Positions 47,573 to 60,369 are shown, counted from the stretch's first letter. The stretch is 64,000 nt of DNA from Onchidella celtica (GCA_963931925.1 OZ007569.1:65425980-65489979), one strand, 5' to 3'. The notes: generated by a model not told the origin, from the sequence alone. Made by a program: numbers and translations.

Positions 47573-48453
47573 AAAAAATGTTCACACCAGGTAATTGCCT
47601 GTAAATGGATCATCCAATACTGAACAATAAAATATTTATTGTTATTTTATTCTGTATGTGGGCATAATTGTAACACATTTTACTAATTTATTGACATCTG
47701 ATATGCAATCATGTCTTTTTCTGTTTTGTCTAAGAACATGCATGACTTGCCCATCAGAGTAATGCTATATATGTGTAACCATCTGAGAAATGTAATATCC
47801 TCATACTACAGCAGAATCTCAGCTTGCTGTGACAGCAACAGAAAAAGTAGCATTGCGTGAGTGAGAGACATATGGTCAAAAACATGCTGATTGCAATCAC
47901 TCGTATTGTAAGAAATAAGGGTTGATGTTTTTTTAGGATTATTTTTCCACCACTGTAGGGCAGTGCAAGGATACCTAGTGTATTTGTAACTTTCATGCTC
48001 ATTATAACCAAATACATAAAGCAAGCTAGTACTGCTCTCACTTCATGTATTGTCGGTCGTAGTATCCAGCGTTAATATACATGTATTTGTTGATCGATGA
48101 TATATATTTATATAGGCCTATATGTATATGAATGGTTGTACAAATGAACGCCACGATGTCAAAAATTGTGTTGTTTTTTATCACAATCCATCACAACATT
48201 GCATTATATGGTTTTGTTTTGAACACGACAGTGACAGTATTCAGTCTTAAAGATAAACCACAGCAAATACGTAAAAACCGCATCAAATGTGCAGGATGAG
48301 ATAAAAAGAATTGAACTTTTGAAGCATTATTACTCTGTGCCTGTCCAGGTTACACGTGAGCATTTATGTAAACCAGATTAGAAGGAAAGAAAAAGCATTT
48401 TCATGCTCTTGAGTTTTACAGCCCTCTCAATGGTCTAGTTTGGTTCACCCTTT

Positions 48454-48770
48454 TCAAACCTTTTGTGGCATATCAGTCTCATTGGTTGATCTGGCTCCCC
48501 TGATGGATTCCATCCAAATCAGTTCATGAAAACTGTATGGAAGATAGGATACAAACAAGAGATTGTAGAGATACAGGTGGTTGCCATTCCAGCTGCCAAT
48601 AATTGTTTTGAGATGTTCATTAAAAGATTTCCAGCCAGGGCTATGGAAGTGAGGTAGTGTCCCACCCCACTGGGAAATCACATTGTCACAATTGAATTCC
48701 TGTGGCTGGAAGAGCCAGTTTCGATATGTTGAGATACATGGTCACCACATCTGTGTGTTTTCTGCCAGGT
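48454..48770 (-). pseudogene. Possible decayed DDE transposase fragment
   Basis: An open stretch of about 100 codons on the minus strand ends at 48454. It reads RNWLFQPQEFNCDN, then ISQWGGTLPHFHSPGWKSF, NEHLK and IIGSWNG. The spacing resembles the FQQDGAPPHFH...FLNE.LP..WIG block of mariner-like and related transposases, but the key aspartate is not in place and a stop closes the frame upstream. This is a weak, pattern-based call; it could also be an unrelated host exon. Confidence 0.3.
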
Positions 48771-49934
48771 AGATTTATTGAAGAAAAAATATTTGACAAA
48801 TCCCTGTAATGTTTAAATTCAGCATGTGAGTTTACATAGTGTAATATTATGCATAATTTACATGTTACTTAGTTGCCAAGTAGTAAATTTTTAAAAGTAC
48901 CAGTATTCATGTTCATAATTATGTAATTGGAAACTGGGTAATAAATATTTACAAGGTTCAGTTCCTTTTTAGTCATCCTCTACATACCACATCATTCTGA
49001 AATATGAAATGAAATGTCAATCACATCATATTATTTGAATGTCAATCTTTTTTTGTCTTTTTTCTTTTTGGTGCATAGATATGTATTTGTATGTTTTCAT
49101 AATGATTGTGTTTTGCTCCAAGAGAATCCAATAGGGGTTGTTCTTTTTACATGTTTGTATTCTTATTCACATGTTGTGAGAGGCACGTTTAACTTTGTGA
49201 TGTCAGAACTAGGCGCACCCGGTGTTGTAGGCAATATATTTAGCCACAAATTGAGTCTGACCATTAGAACAAAACTTGTTTCAGTTACATTGTACTTGAA
49301 ACATTTATTAGATCATGTTTGGCAAGGATGAACTCAATATATATCTAAAATTGCAAACAGTAATGTTGGTCATTACTGTATGTATGTTTTTACAATTGTT
49401 CTATATTTATACCCAAAACACTATTATTAACTTATATATAGTGGGTTTTTTTTCATTTTTGTGGGGGTTGTTTCTTCTGATTTTTGTTTTCTTACCTGCA
49501 TATTTTTTTAAAGTAAATTTTTATAAGTAATATAAGTGTACACATTCTGTTTGCAGCACACAGCTATAGCCACCCTTTAGTTACCCTATTAATCTGTGTT
49601 TTATAATATTTAGGTTTCTAGACTGATTGAAAGGTCCTTCCTGATCGAGATCACAGCAAGCTAGAAAAGATGTTAGGCTTCCATACTGCACGTTAGCATT
49701 GAGAAATGTTTGCAATGGCATCGCAAGATACAAGAAATATACCAAGGGGGAATAATCACAGTGATCTGTCACAGGTGCTTTTTGACTCCTTTTCATTTTA
49801 TAAAGAAACGGTCACGTATTACATCCAGTCAGTTCATAATGTGTGGTTATTAAGGGTGCTTAAATTTGTATTATTCTAAATTAATACTGGTGATAATTTC
49901 TATTATTTTGATTTAGGTTGGCTTTGCATATGTA

Positions 49935-50095
49935 CGAAAACGGCAATGGAAACGTCAAAAATCCTTCAAGCCGTGAAAGGAAATTCAGAGTGTTTCCATG
50001 TGTACAGGAATGGCGTTTCCCTCCACATGAAAACATTCTTTCTATTTCACTACTTGAAGAGTTTTTGACGTTTCCGTTCACAAGAAAACGCAGCT
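49935..50095. repeat. Imperfect inverted repeat (foldback)
   Basis: The left arm GGAAACGTCAAAAATCCTTC and onward pairs with the right arm, which reads GGAAACGTCAAAAACTCTTC when inverted. Arms are about 60 bases, with a loop of about 30 bases around 50010. It may be a MITE remnant. No target-site duplication was identified. Confidence 0.55.
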
Positions 50096-50199
50096 TTAGT
50101 TATCATCCAGTTAAAGGCTTGTTGGCTTGCGATGCCTCTTATTCAGCAACAACACGCAGCTGTGTGTGTCACCAGCTGAAGCATTTTTTCACGTGATAA

Positions 50200-52560
50200 T
50201 CGGTGCTGTAAAGTATTAAAGTGCTACTTACATTGCCGAATGAGTGTAATTGTTTTTCTATGAACATTGCTTCCACTCTCTTCTCCTCCTGATCTCTCGT
50301 CTTCTTCTTGAGTCACAGACCTCGAGACAGAAAATGAATGAGTGATTGAACAAGTATTTGGAGGGAACCGATAATTCACAACAATTTACACCTGTTTATT
50401 GTCGTTCTCGGTGGCTATTTGCTTGTAGGGCCCTTGAAACACCCCCAATCAGAAGCCAGTTTTTATTTATTTCCTTGCTATACATGTATTTATTAACACG
50501 CATCAGCATTCATTCGAGTGCCATGTCAAATACACGAGTGGGACAGAAGGCTGTTTCAATAATGTGTTTACGTTTAACAATAATCCGGCGATGCAAAAAA
50601 CAGAATACATGTACAGAATTTTGCTGCGATCTGTTGATCTGCAAAGAAACCAATAATTATAGTACCAAAAAAAAATTTAGATAAAGACGTAATGCGGTGA
50701 GAGCGGCGTAAATCTTCAATCAAAGAAGGAGGTAGCTGTTCACACCACCAATTGTGAAGCACTGTCGCCATACAGGAAAGTCACAATCGCCTCTGGTAAT
50801 CGGCAGACACTGGTGATGATAAATGGTACATAATGATTATGTAACTGGGCTGAACAATGTTTAACCTTTGCCTGAACTTTTGTCACAATGCCAGAGCTAC
50901 AGACTACTGAATTAAATAAAATAGTGGATAAGATCATAAAATGCTGCCATTTTCAGCACCCTCATCAAATTTCATCCAACCAGCTCGCGGCATGAATTGA
51001 CTGTTCATAAAGGTTACATTTTTTTAAAAGGTTGCGGTAAATCGTATGACCTTGATGAAGTTTCTCCAGCTCCCTCTCTGCTACCTGTGTCGCTGACTCT
51101 CCTGCTGCAAGAACCCAGACACAGTGGCTTCGATTTTGTTTCGCTTTCGGTAGTTTTGCGAGGGAAAAAAAAAACATTTGCATGAAAAACGAGACGAAAT
51201 CTGTGGTACTATGCGCTCTAAAAGGTGCTGTGAAGGTTTTTGACATCTCGTCTTTTCAGCAAGATGAGACTGGCGTCTCTGAGCAAAACTGCTCCAACGA
51301 AACCGAAGCCTCTGGGCACTTACACTTTCTCTGCTCACACAAATCATTCTCCAAGAGCATCGTTTTGCCTTTCTTCATGGAAAAAAAAAAAAAAAGGACC
51401 AAGACAAACATTTTGGCAATAGAGCAAAAAAAAAAAAAAAAGGAGAAGATAATTTATGCCTTCCAAAGAAACATTTGGTCTATAACAAAAACAGAAGAAC
51501 TTTTAATATTATCCATCAGTGAGAAATAAGCAAAGTGTCATTTGACTAAATCTAAATGTGGCACCCATTTTCATGAGAATGAAGGAATGCGATGTTGAAA
51601 ATTGCATGGGGAAAAGACAGTAACATAATAGGTTTGTTGTGAGAGGAAAGAAAAACGTGGCGTTTAGGGCGATTTTGAGTGTCAGTGGGGGAGGGGGGCG
51701 AAAACGACGTGAGAGGGCGAATTGATATTTTCCGAACCAGAGATTACAGTTTTGGTCATTATCTTGACCATAGTTTGGGTTGTTTTTTAATAAAAAACCA
51801 TATCATTTGTGTCCACTGTTAGAAAAAGACACAAACCTGTCAAGTACATGCTGTTCAAGTTCTTTGACATAGTTCAGTACATTACTACAATACTAGTAGT
51901 TGAACTAAATGATAGCAGGTGAAGGATTACTTCAGAGACAAGTCCATACCGATGACCAACATCATTTCAGTTGCAACAGATGGAGCACCCACCAATGATC
52001 GGGTGGCATCAAAGCTAGCTGCATAGACCTCATAAAAATACAGTAGTCTGGTCTTCTTGCCGCCTATATTGAGAATGTCGAAAATTGGAACGACTCCTTC
52101 TAAACAGATTTCCGCTGCTTGTCGATGAATAACTGCGTTCAACGCATTTTGGAGATTTTAAATCACGGCAGACGTTTTTTGTTTGTATGTTTCGTTTGTT
52201 GTTTTTTTTTGTAGCAACAGGACTCGGCATGCCAGCCTGGAGAGAGAACATAGAAGTTGCCTGCATATTGAAATGTTTGCCAAATTTAACGAAGTGAACT
52301 TTAGCGGCTACAGGTCCAATCTGGTTAAGGCAAACTTTATCCTGTCGTTTTTCTCCGTCGAGCTGGCATTGTGGGAAAATTGGGTTGAATCGTTCACTTC
52401 ACTCAACTTTGCAAATTCATGCACAGGTGATTTCAAGACCTGCGAGATCTGTGTCCCTGAGTGGGTTGTGAACCCTAATGGTTATGATGCACCTATGACG
52501 CATGGGTACTTGTAAGAAGAATTTGCTAGATCATTGCATGGAGGGTCAAGTCATTTTCAA
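50200..52560. other. Gene-free or unresolved stretch before the LINE
   Basis: No recognisable family. Poly(A) runs lie at 51380-51395 and 51426-51441. On the minus strand, 51940-52140 is open for about 65 codons and ends at a GTATGG donor-like site near 51950, but no acceptor or homology supports an exon. A short CA run lies near 52662. Confidence 0.3.
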
Positions 52561-52732
52561 ACTAGAGGGCTATACTTTATAAAGTTTTCCGGATAAAACA
52601 TCAGAACATCTATCTTGCCTCTGGAAGGATGTTTCCTCGCCCTCTAATGCCCCCCTCCCCCCACACACACACACAAACGTTTGTTGTTGTTTTTTTCTGT
52701 TTTGTCGGGAAAGAATTGAGTGCAGCGAAAAG

Positions 52733-52750
52733 ATAATAATAATAATAGTT
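52733..52750 (-). repeat. (TAT)n tail at LINE 3' end
   Basis: On the minus strand the LINE stop codon at 52880 is followed by about 130 bases and then a run of TAT/ATT units after GATGGACGAAC. Trinucleotide tails of this kind commonly mark the 3' end of LINEs. Confidence 0.6.
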
Positions 52751-52879
52751 CGTCCATCAGGTATGATGATGACCTTAACAACACCAGAGGAATAAAGAAC
52801 AGAAGTTGTTGAGAATTTCAACACATGGACAATAAAGAGAACTAAAGGACACAGAGGACAGAATGGAAAGACTATTCTT

Positions 52880-54676
52880 TCATGACTTATGGCTTCTCAT
52901 GTGACTGATAAGTCCTATTTTTGCCCTGCAGACCCTTCCGCATAAATGACAAGAGTGCTCCGTTGGTTCAGTACCACTGGGCCTTTTCTTGCGCCGTTTT
53001 CTTTTTTTGATAGCCTGCTGGACTCCGTCAGCTTCCCATGCTTTGCTGCCTCTGGTAAGGGCCGCCCTCCAATTTGCACGATCAAGCGAGAGCTTTTCCC
53101 ACTCACTCACATCAATGGCAAAGGCCTTCAGTGATTGCTTGAGAGTGTCTTTGTAACGTCTCTTTGGGGCCCCAACATTCCTCGTTCCATTGGAGAGCTC
53201 AGAGAAGAAGATTTGCTTAGGGAGTCTGGAGTCGGGCATTCTGACAACATGTCCTGTCCAACGTAGCTGAATTTTTTTCAGGTGGCAGAAGATGCTCAAT
53301 TCCTTGGCACGATTGAGGACCTCAGTGTCTGGAATTTTATCCTGCCATTTGATCCTTAGGATCTTTCTAAGGCAGGCCAGATGAAAGTGATTTAGCTTTC
53401 TGGCATGCGATTGGTACACTGTCCAGGTTTCAGCCCCATAGAGTAGGGTGGGAAGGACCACAGCATTGTACACTTTCAGCTTAGTGTCTGTGCGAATGCC
53501 GGCAACATCCCACACTCTCTTTCGAAGCCTGCCAAATGCAGAGCTGGCTTTGCTGATTCTTGAGAGAATTTCAGTATCAACACGAGCCGCGGAAGACAGT
53601 GTACTGCCAAGATAGGTGAAGTTCTCCGACACCTTCAGAAGACTGTCATGGACTTTGATATTTGGGGTCACAGGATACTTGTCGTCTGGAGTAGGCTGAT
53701 GGAGCACTTTCGTCTTCTTTGTGCTTATTGTGAGGCCAAAGTTGTCACAGGCACTAGAGAACTTATCAACACAGTTTTGCATGCTATCCTCATCGTGTGC
53801 CAGAAGTGCACAATCATCAGCAAATAGTAGGTCACAGACTTGAGTACTTTTGGTTTTGGTTTTTGCCTGAAGTCTCCTGAGGTTGAATAGACTGCCATCA
53901 GTTCGGTACTTGATGCTTACCCCTTGAGGAGGAGAGCTAAAGGCTTCTTGTAGCATTGCAGAGAACATGATGCTGAACAGAGTTGGGGCTAAGACACAAC
54001 CCTGTTTTACCCCATTTGTGACAGCAAAGGGCTCTGAAACACTGCCGTTGCTTTTGACTGCAGCTTGCATGCCATCATGAAACTGGCGCACTATTGTGAT
54101 GAATTCGGGTGGACACCCAAACTTCGCCAAGATTTTCCAGAGGCCTTCACGACACACTGTGTCAAATGCTTTTGTGAGGTCAACAAATGTGATATACAGC
54201 GCTCTATTTTGTTCCATGCATTTTTCCTGAATCTGTCTGGCAGCAAAAATCATATCCGCCGTTCCCCTCTCTTTACGAAAGCCACATTGGCTCTCGGGAA
54301 GCAAGTCATTTGACGAGAGGTGATCAAGAAGGCGATTCAGAAGCATTCTTGCCAATATTTTGCCAGCAATTGAAAGTAGAGAGATTCCCCGATGGTTGTC
54401 ACAGACTTGGCTGTCCCCTTTGTTTTTGTACAGATGGATGATTGAAGCATCTTTGAAGTCCTGTGGCAGCTTCCCTGCTTTCAACATATGATTGAACAAC
54501 TCGGTCAACCTTTCAATAAGCTTTTCTCCACCGAAGGCATACACCTCAGCAGGAATTGAATTCACGCCTGGTGATTTGTTAAAGGACATCATTCTGATTT
54601 GTGGCAGTTCGGGTCTCATTTGCTGTGAATGGCTTGGCAAGAGCTGCATTAATAGGAGTCTGAGGGAGGCGGTCAA
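52880..54676 (-). pseudogene. LINE ORF2, reverse transcriptase part (after frameshift)
   Basis: Reverse transcriptase of a non-LTR retrotransposon. The frame opens within KSPGVNSIPAEVY, followed by SIIHLYKNKGD, RGISLLS, LLPESQCGFRKERGT, FVDLTKAFDTV, GVKQGCVLAPTLFS, the catalytic FADD box (LLFADDCALLAHDED) and LLYGAETW. The C-terminus ends in a zinc-knuckle-like CHLCGRVC...LISHMRSH. It overlaps the endonuclease frame by about 100 bases in another frame, so one small indel near 54590-54640 splits a single ORF2. Otherwise it is intact over 598 codons, which implies a young insertion. The clade is not resolved; the layout is of the apurinic-endonuclease LINE type. Confidence 0.9.
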
Positions 54677-56111
54677 TGGACTCAGTATTTATATTTGATG
54701 GCCGATTTAGCACACCTCCGAAATGTTCTGCCCAACGCTGAATTATGGCATTCAATTCAACAATGCGTGTTGAACCATCTGACGCAAGAAGTGGCGTAGT
54801 GCCAGAGCGGGATGGTCCAAACACAGCTCGGAGGCTCTCAAAGAACGTTCTAGTGTTGTTTGTGTCGGCATATTTCTGAGTTTCTCTTACTCGCTCTTCA
54901 AGCCAGTCATTTTTCATTTTCCTCAGCTTCTTCTGGAGTACACCCTTACATGCACACAGTGCATCAGCTTTTGCTGTGGAAGAGGGGTCACTGCAGTGAG
55001 CTTGGATGAGACAATTTTTTTCTTTGATGAGCACTTTGATTTCATTATCATTATCATTGAACCAGTCCTGGTGCTTGCGGACAGGAAAACCAACTGTGCT
55101 GCTGGCGCAAGAGTGTACAGTCGTATTTAGGTCAGTCCAGCTCTGTTCAGTGTTCTCAGGGTCAAAAGTCACGCAATCCAATTTTGAGGAGAGTTCTGAT
55201 GAGAGCTCGCTCTGTTTCTCAGCTGAGCAGAGTTTTGAAACATTTAGGCGTTTAGGTGGCGCTTTCCCTTGAGGGCGTCTATTGCGCCTCAATGTTAGTC
55301 TGAGCTTGCAAACAATGAGTCTGTGGTCAGTTCCACACTCGGCACCACACATCGCCTTTGTTACAAGGACATCCTTTCTGTCAGTCTTCCTCACAATGAC
55401 ATAGTCTATGAGATGCCAATGCTTTGAGCGGGGATGCATCCATGACGTTCTGTTTCTCACGGGGAGACTAAAATTTGTGTTGGTAATGAACAGGCCAAAT
55501 TCAGTGCACAAAGTAAGTAAGCGCAACCCATTGTTATTGCATGAACCAACTCCATGAGGGCCCAAAACATTTGGCCACGCTGAGATTTCGGAGCCAACCC
55601 TAGCATTGAAGTCCCCCAAGAGAATCAGCTTATCAGCTGCCGGGACAGAGCATATGACAGATTCGAGATCAGAATAGAACTTGTCTTTGGCTTCATCTGG
55701 GTTTGTCATGGTGGGCGCATATGCGCTAATGAGGGTGGCTGACTGGCTTTTCCCAACTGGGATCCTGAGTGTCATTAGCCTGTCATTTATTTCAATTGGC
55801 ATGGACTGCAAGTTTCTGACAAGGTCATTTATAATTGCAAACCCAACACCATGCTGTCTCGGTTCGACTGCACCCTTGCCTTTCCAGAAGAAGGTGTATC
55901 CACCACTGAGCTCTTTGAGTTGGCCACTATCAGGGAGTCTGGTCTCACTGAGTGCCACTATGTCCAGGTTGTACCTGCTGAGCTCAATGGCAATAAGTGC
56001 AGTGCGTCTTTCCGGGTTGTTTGAGTTGTCCTGTAGTGTGCGTATATTCCAGGCTCCTAGCCTGAGTAAGCTGAATTTCTTTTTGTTTCGACCGCAAAAA
56101 GGGATCCCCAC
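54579..56111 (-). pseudogene. LINE ORF2, endonuclease part (before frameshift)
   Basis: Apurinic/apyrimidinic-type endonuclease of the same LINE. Seen in order: LGAWNIRTLQDN, DIVALSETRLPDSG, GVGFAI, LISAYAPT, LLGDFNARVG, LIDYVIVRK and GTDHRLIVCKLRL, which carry the expected catalytic Asn, Glu, Asp and His positions. A linker of about 200 residues leads toward the reverse transcriptase before the frame ends prematurely at 54579. 510 codons are open. The start codon is uncertain. Confidence 0.9.
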
Positions 56112-56960
56112 TGGTCGCGGTATACCAGTCAGGGTGATGTGAAGTGGGCTTTCTTTAGGGCACCTTTTCTAGCCCCTTCCTCAGTTGAGGTGAGCAGTGC
56201 TATCCTTAAATAAGGCTGCTCAGCTACTGTGGGTGCTGCCTCCCCACGCCTCCACTTCAATCGACGATGAAGCGACCATAGCCCACAGCCACCAACGTGT
56301 AGGTCTGTGCTAACAGCTTCCAGTCTATCCAAACCTGCTGCCACCGCACTCGCCCATCGCCGTTGGAATTTTGAGAGGAAAGAAGACGAGACAAAGATGA
56401 AAGAAGACGAGGTGAGTGTTAAGACTGGCGCAAAGAATTTGTTTTTAGTGAGAAAGAGCTGCGCAAAACATCAGACTCACTCTCTCGCCTGGACACAAAT
56501 TATCCAAGTGGCAAGACAGGGTCAAGACGACTGGAAATGTATCCAGGTGCAGGAGGATGCCAGAGGGACAGTCATATTGCCTGACCGGCTGCCTGTAGGC
56601 TACTCCACAGCCTCGCAGTCCCAACTGACTAGGGTGAAAGACCCAAACCAAAGAACACCAATACTGGTGGATGCTCTGTGTCACGATATCCAGGCCAGAG
56701 TGACGGTATATTGCCATCTGCCCTATCAATCAACCACTGGCCTGCTGCCGCCAGCTTCGAAGCTGCGTCCGGGAAGTTTGCTCAATTCTTCGTCTGTGAT
56801 TTAGGCAAACAAGCCTATGACCACACCGCTACCGGGGGCCAATATGAAGGACTCAAGTACTGAGGGTCACATTGTGCCCTAGCATGTGGCCGTTGGGTTA
56901 GATGAAACCTCCTCCGCCCTGGCCGTTTGCACCGACAGGTGCACGCCCACTGATACCATG
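56112..56960 (-). mobile_element. Probable 5' UTR of the LINE
   Basis: Clearly more GC-rich than the host sequence around it and contiguous with the endonuclease frame. Minus-strand frames are open only in patches (for example 56129-56344), and no separate ORF1 can be named. The plus-strand 165-codon frame at 56307-56804 is antisense and not supported as a gene. The left-to-right boundary near 56960 is an estimate from composition. Confidence 0.45.
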
Positions 56961-57224
56961 CTAGCGTACCAGTTCATGAAACAGGTTGTACTGGATTACA
57001 TGTTACCAGTAGCAGATTTTTCTGACCTGACAGTTAGCGAAAAGATACATGTATCTAAAAAAACAAAGAAACGGGCTTCAGTGTAGGCTATGTGGTGTGC
57101 ATTTGATGAAAGATACATGTATTTTCTATTCTTGTTAGAGGAATAATGAGCAAGCCAAATGCCATTTAAAGAGGTTTGAAAATTGTAACTTAAGTTATGT
57201 CTAGTCTGTGCACCTTTAGTTGCA

Positions 57225-57333
57225 TGTTCGGGTGGGATACGGTTGTCGTTGGGGGGGGGGGGGGTAGGAGGCGGCGATGAAAGAACATTTGGGACTCACG
57301 GGGGCATTGCCTGAAAAAGATTGAGAACCACTG
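57225..57333 (+). mobile_element. hAT-type element end (fragment)
   Basis: Inward from 57333 the minus strand reads CAGTGGTTCTCAATCTTTTT, the terminal pattern of many hAT (Charlie-like) elements, followed by sequence ending in a run of about 16 C (G on plus, 57249-57264). The opposite terminal repeat was not found nearby. Confidence 0.5.
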
Positions 57334-58363
57334 ATTCAGACCAGTGTGACTATGGAAACTGCTGAGAATAGACACGTCTATATATGGTTATGCTTAAAAC
57401 ATTCAAATTATAGTAGCCTACAGATTTTATGATCCAATGTCTTTCTCGTGTTGGGTCAAACAAGTTTTCGACCAAGCAGCAGGGCGGTGTTTTTGAGTTG
57501 AGGGCGGCGAAAATGTCCAATTATTGATGATAAGATCTGTCCTCAGCAGTTGGTGGTTGTCAGGGTTGGAACTACATGTACAGCGAAAAAAAAAAAAAAA
57601 AACTAGTCTCACGAAACAGACACGGTTCAAGATGCAATTTTTTTGCAGGTATGAACTTGTTGGGACATTCTAAAAATGTAAAGGAGATTAAAATGATTCT
57701 TGATTCTCTTTCGGGGTGCGAAGCTGTGTCTCTTGCTTCCAGGTTTGTTTGGTGGATTCCTAATCATACGATGATAGGGGGCTCTACTTTTTGAGACTCA
57801 CTTATTTGAAAGAAAAACAAACACACGTGAATGTAAATTTCTCCCTCCGTCTCCCTCACCCACATACGTATCCGTGTTTTCACTCAGTATTAAAGTCCAC
57901 AAACAGCCGAGCTCCACATACCAAGGTCCTTTATGTTTGCAGGTCACGTCAGATAGCTTAGCTACACTGTTATCCGGTACTGAAATTTTATTGACTAATG
58001 TTAAATGCCGTGTAAGCTTAAATGGATAGGGTAAAGCGGTCGAAATCCATTTCACACCACGGGGGGAAAAAAAAGGAGGGGGCGGGGGAATGCTAAAGCG
58101 TTATACAGATTTTTGTTGTTCTGTTGTCTTTTACATCTTCCTTGCCAGGCAAGTGGATATTAAAATTTGTCCTCAATAGTAGGCTAATTCTCCCTGTTTG
58201 TAGGCCTACCTGGTTGAGTGTAAAGTTTTCACATCCCAGCAAATGAATGTTAATAAACTAATAATATTACACCATTTCCCGGGCTGCCATCTGTGAGAAA
58301 AGATTTCATAGGTTTCGTTCAAACTAACCAAATGAACCGAAGTGAAATAATTACTTATATGCA

Positions 58364-58633
58364 TTATTCAATTCCCACTGCCCGCCCAAAGTAGGCAGAG
58401 TAGCAACCAGCCAGTTCGCACCGTGGTCGTTTCGCGCCGAGAAACTGGCTTGTTTTGCGAAGCGCGTTGAACAATACACTGGCAGCCATTGTCAAAGCGA
58501 AAGATAACAGCAGATAGACAAACAATCGCTTTAGAACCCAGAAGGACGTTATGACTATTACAAAACATAAAATAATCAAAACGTCTACGTGCATATTGTC
58601 CTGTGGGTCTGGTTGGCAACGTATGCAAGACAA
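58364..58633 (-). CDS. Unrecognised small ORF with two hydrophobic segments (doubtful)
   Basis: An 89-codon frame that I do not recognise. If it starts at the internal ATG giving MHVDVLII, it holds two closely spaced hydrophobic stretches (VLIILCFVIVITSFWVL and VYLLLSFALTMAASVLF) joined by KRLF, then a basic tail rich in Arg and Cys. The local sequence is GC-richer than its surroundings. No homology, splice or promoter evidence is visible, and chance is a fair alternative. Confidence 0.15.
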   Translation of the reverse strand: MSCIRCQPDPQDNMHVDVLIILCFVIVITSFWVLKRLFVYLLLSFALTMAASVLFNALRKTSQFLGAKRPRCELAGCYSAYFGRAVGIE

Positions 58634-58639
58634 AAGAGA

Positions 58640-58672
58640 GAGTGGTGGGGGGGGGGGGGGGAGGGGAGGGGA
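58640..58672 (+). repeat. G-rich homopolymer tract
   Basis: About 14 consecutive G followed by AGGGGAGGGG. It could form a G-quadruplex. A similar run lies at 57249-57264. Confidence 0.8.
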
Positions 58673-59119
58673 ACAAAACGTACAGAAAGAAGAAAGGTAA
58701 GCAGATCAAACTACAAGTTCATAGACGACACTAAACTCGGCTTCATCTACGGGCTGACATACAGATATAGCCTCTTATTTTTGGATAAAGTCCTGAAGAC
58801 GTCGCACCTGCGTGGTTTGTTTGTTTTTTGGGGGTGGAACTTTGAAGATTGTTTGGACAGCGTTTTGATCTAAATATTATTTTACTCTGTTTGGTTTTAT
58901 TTAGAAACGTTGACTCGAAGTGTTCATAACACAACGGGTTTCCTTTAGGTAAAGCATCTGCCGATATTCCTTCCAAATCTGCCATTGCAGTTTTGATCGG
59001 CAATGTTACACCTGTTTAAAACTTAACAATAAGAATAATTGTATGAAAGAAAAACATTTATTGCAGAGGGTTTCGTGAATAATACTCCAGAGATGGAGAT
59101 GAGAGAACATGATAATACA

Positions 59120-59270
59120 CACGGTAAAGTGCATTCTTGTCCATTTTAATTAAACTGCAGTAGTAAGTAGATTATGTTATAGATTGGTAAAGTATAATAC
59201 TTATTCATATTAAACTAAGTTAAAGATTGGTAAAGTACATTCTCATTCATTAACCTAGTTATAGATTGCA
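59120..59270 (+). repeat. Degenerate ~50-bp tandem repeat
   Basis: Three consecutive units share TAGATTGGTAAAGTACATTC-like starts followed by TTATTCAT and a TTAAACTAAGTT-like end. Units start near 59130, 59187 and 59229. No coding potential. Confidence 0.6.
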
Positions 59271-60074
59271 TGCTACTGCCAGTACTAGCTTTGTTGCTTG
59301 GTCAAATCTTATCATTATCTTGTGCGATCTGGACTAAATAAAGGGAGAAAAACATCACCTTATCTGTGACCCTCATGTGAACCCGATTATGCCCTTCAAC
59401 CTTATGTGATGTTTCACCTTGAACTTCACTTTATGCCGGTTAGAACACTTGCATTTATCAAATAACTAATCATTAATTTAGGTGCAAAGAGTTTTTAAAA
59501 CTGCACTCATTAATAAATCTTGATCGAATAGAAAATACTAATATTACCTTATTTCACTTCATTCTTCTGTATCAACTATACTTCATTGTGTATGCTTATT
59601 TTGATTTCGCTTTAGTGCCATCGGAACAAATCGGAAACACTTGCTGTGAGAAAACGAAAGTACCCATAGATCTAGCTAAAATGTGTTTTCATTCACGGCC
59701 CCACAGGGCCATTTGATAAAATATATCTTGATCTTTTGCCCGTGACGGCATTGTGCAAACAACTTTCAATTCTGAAGGAGGAGTAAAAGGCCTGTGTCTA
59801 CAGCAAAAGTATCTTTTTGGCTGTCCATGTTGTAAGTGAAGGTCTGTCGCAAGAATTGTGCTCTTTTGAATTTGGTGCCTCGTATTTACAGGAATACAGT
59901 GCGATTTTAGTCATCAAAGCATATAACAAGGCCTAGAACCTAGATCTAGATCTAGATGCGATTGGTGGTTTGTGGGCAAGGGGAGGGTAAAGTACCCCAA
60001 AATGAGTTTTAAGTGGATAAAGAGATGGAAACTGATCAAGTATTATAATACCATGCATATATTATCCATAGTGT

Positions 60075-60300
60075 TTATCCGCCGATACTGTCAGATAAAA
60101 TTTCCCCTAGGATTTTTTTTATCCGCCAGCATAAATTTTGTGTTTTCGAGTGATCTCCACTGATTTGAACCTTTCTCCGCCTTCCTCCCTTGTTCCGTTA
60201 ATCCCGAGCAAGATTCGTATTGAGCACGTGTTGAAAACGATGGCATCATTGAAATTTGAGAGGCTGTTCTGAATAAAAATGGAATCTTATTGATTAAATG
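60075..60300 (-). repeat. Interspersed repeat, family A copy 2
   Basis: Inverted relative to the copy upstream of AP5M1 (27893-28170), sharing CCCCTAGGA, GCACGTGTTGAAAACGATGG and TGAATAAAAATGGA. Here the A-rich unit is single rather than doubled. The sequence continues into the tRNA-like cluster downstream. Confidence 0.7.
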
Positions 60301-60369
60301 GATACAAAAGTTCAGGTCTATTGGTTTAGTCAGGCTTATTTCATAATAATTCAGTCACATTTGCACATT

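Noticed and set aside
51940-52140. Minus-strand 65-codon open stretch ending at a donor-like GTATGG
   Set aside because: No acceptor, no recognisable family and no partner exon; left as an open question in the gene-free entry.
54065-56804. Plus-strand open frames opposite the LINE, including 153 and 165 codons
   Set aside because: Antisense to clear endonuclease/reverse transcriptase or to its 5' UTR; no domain content of their own.
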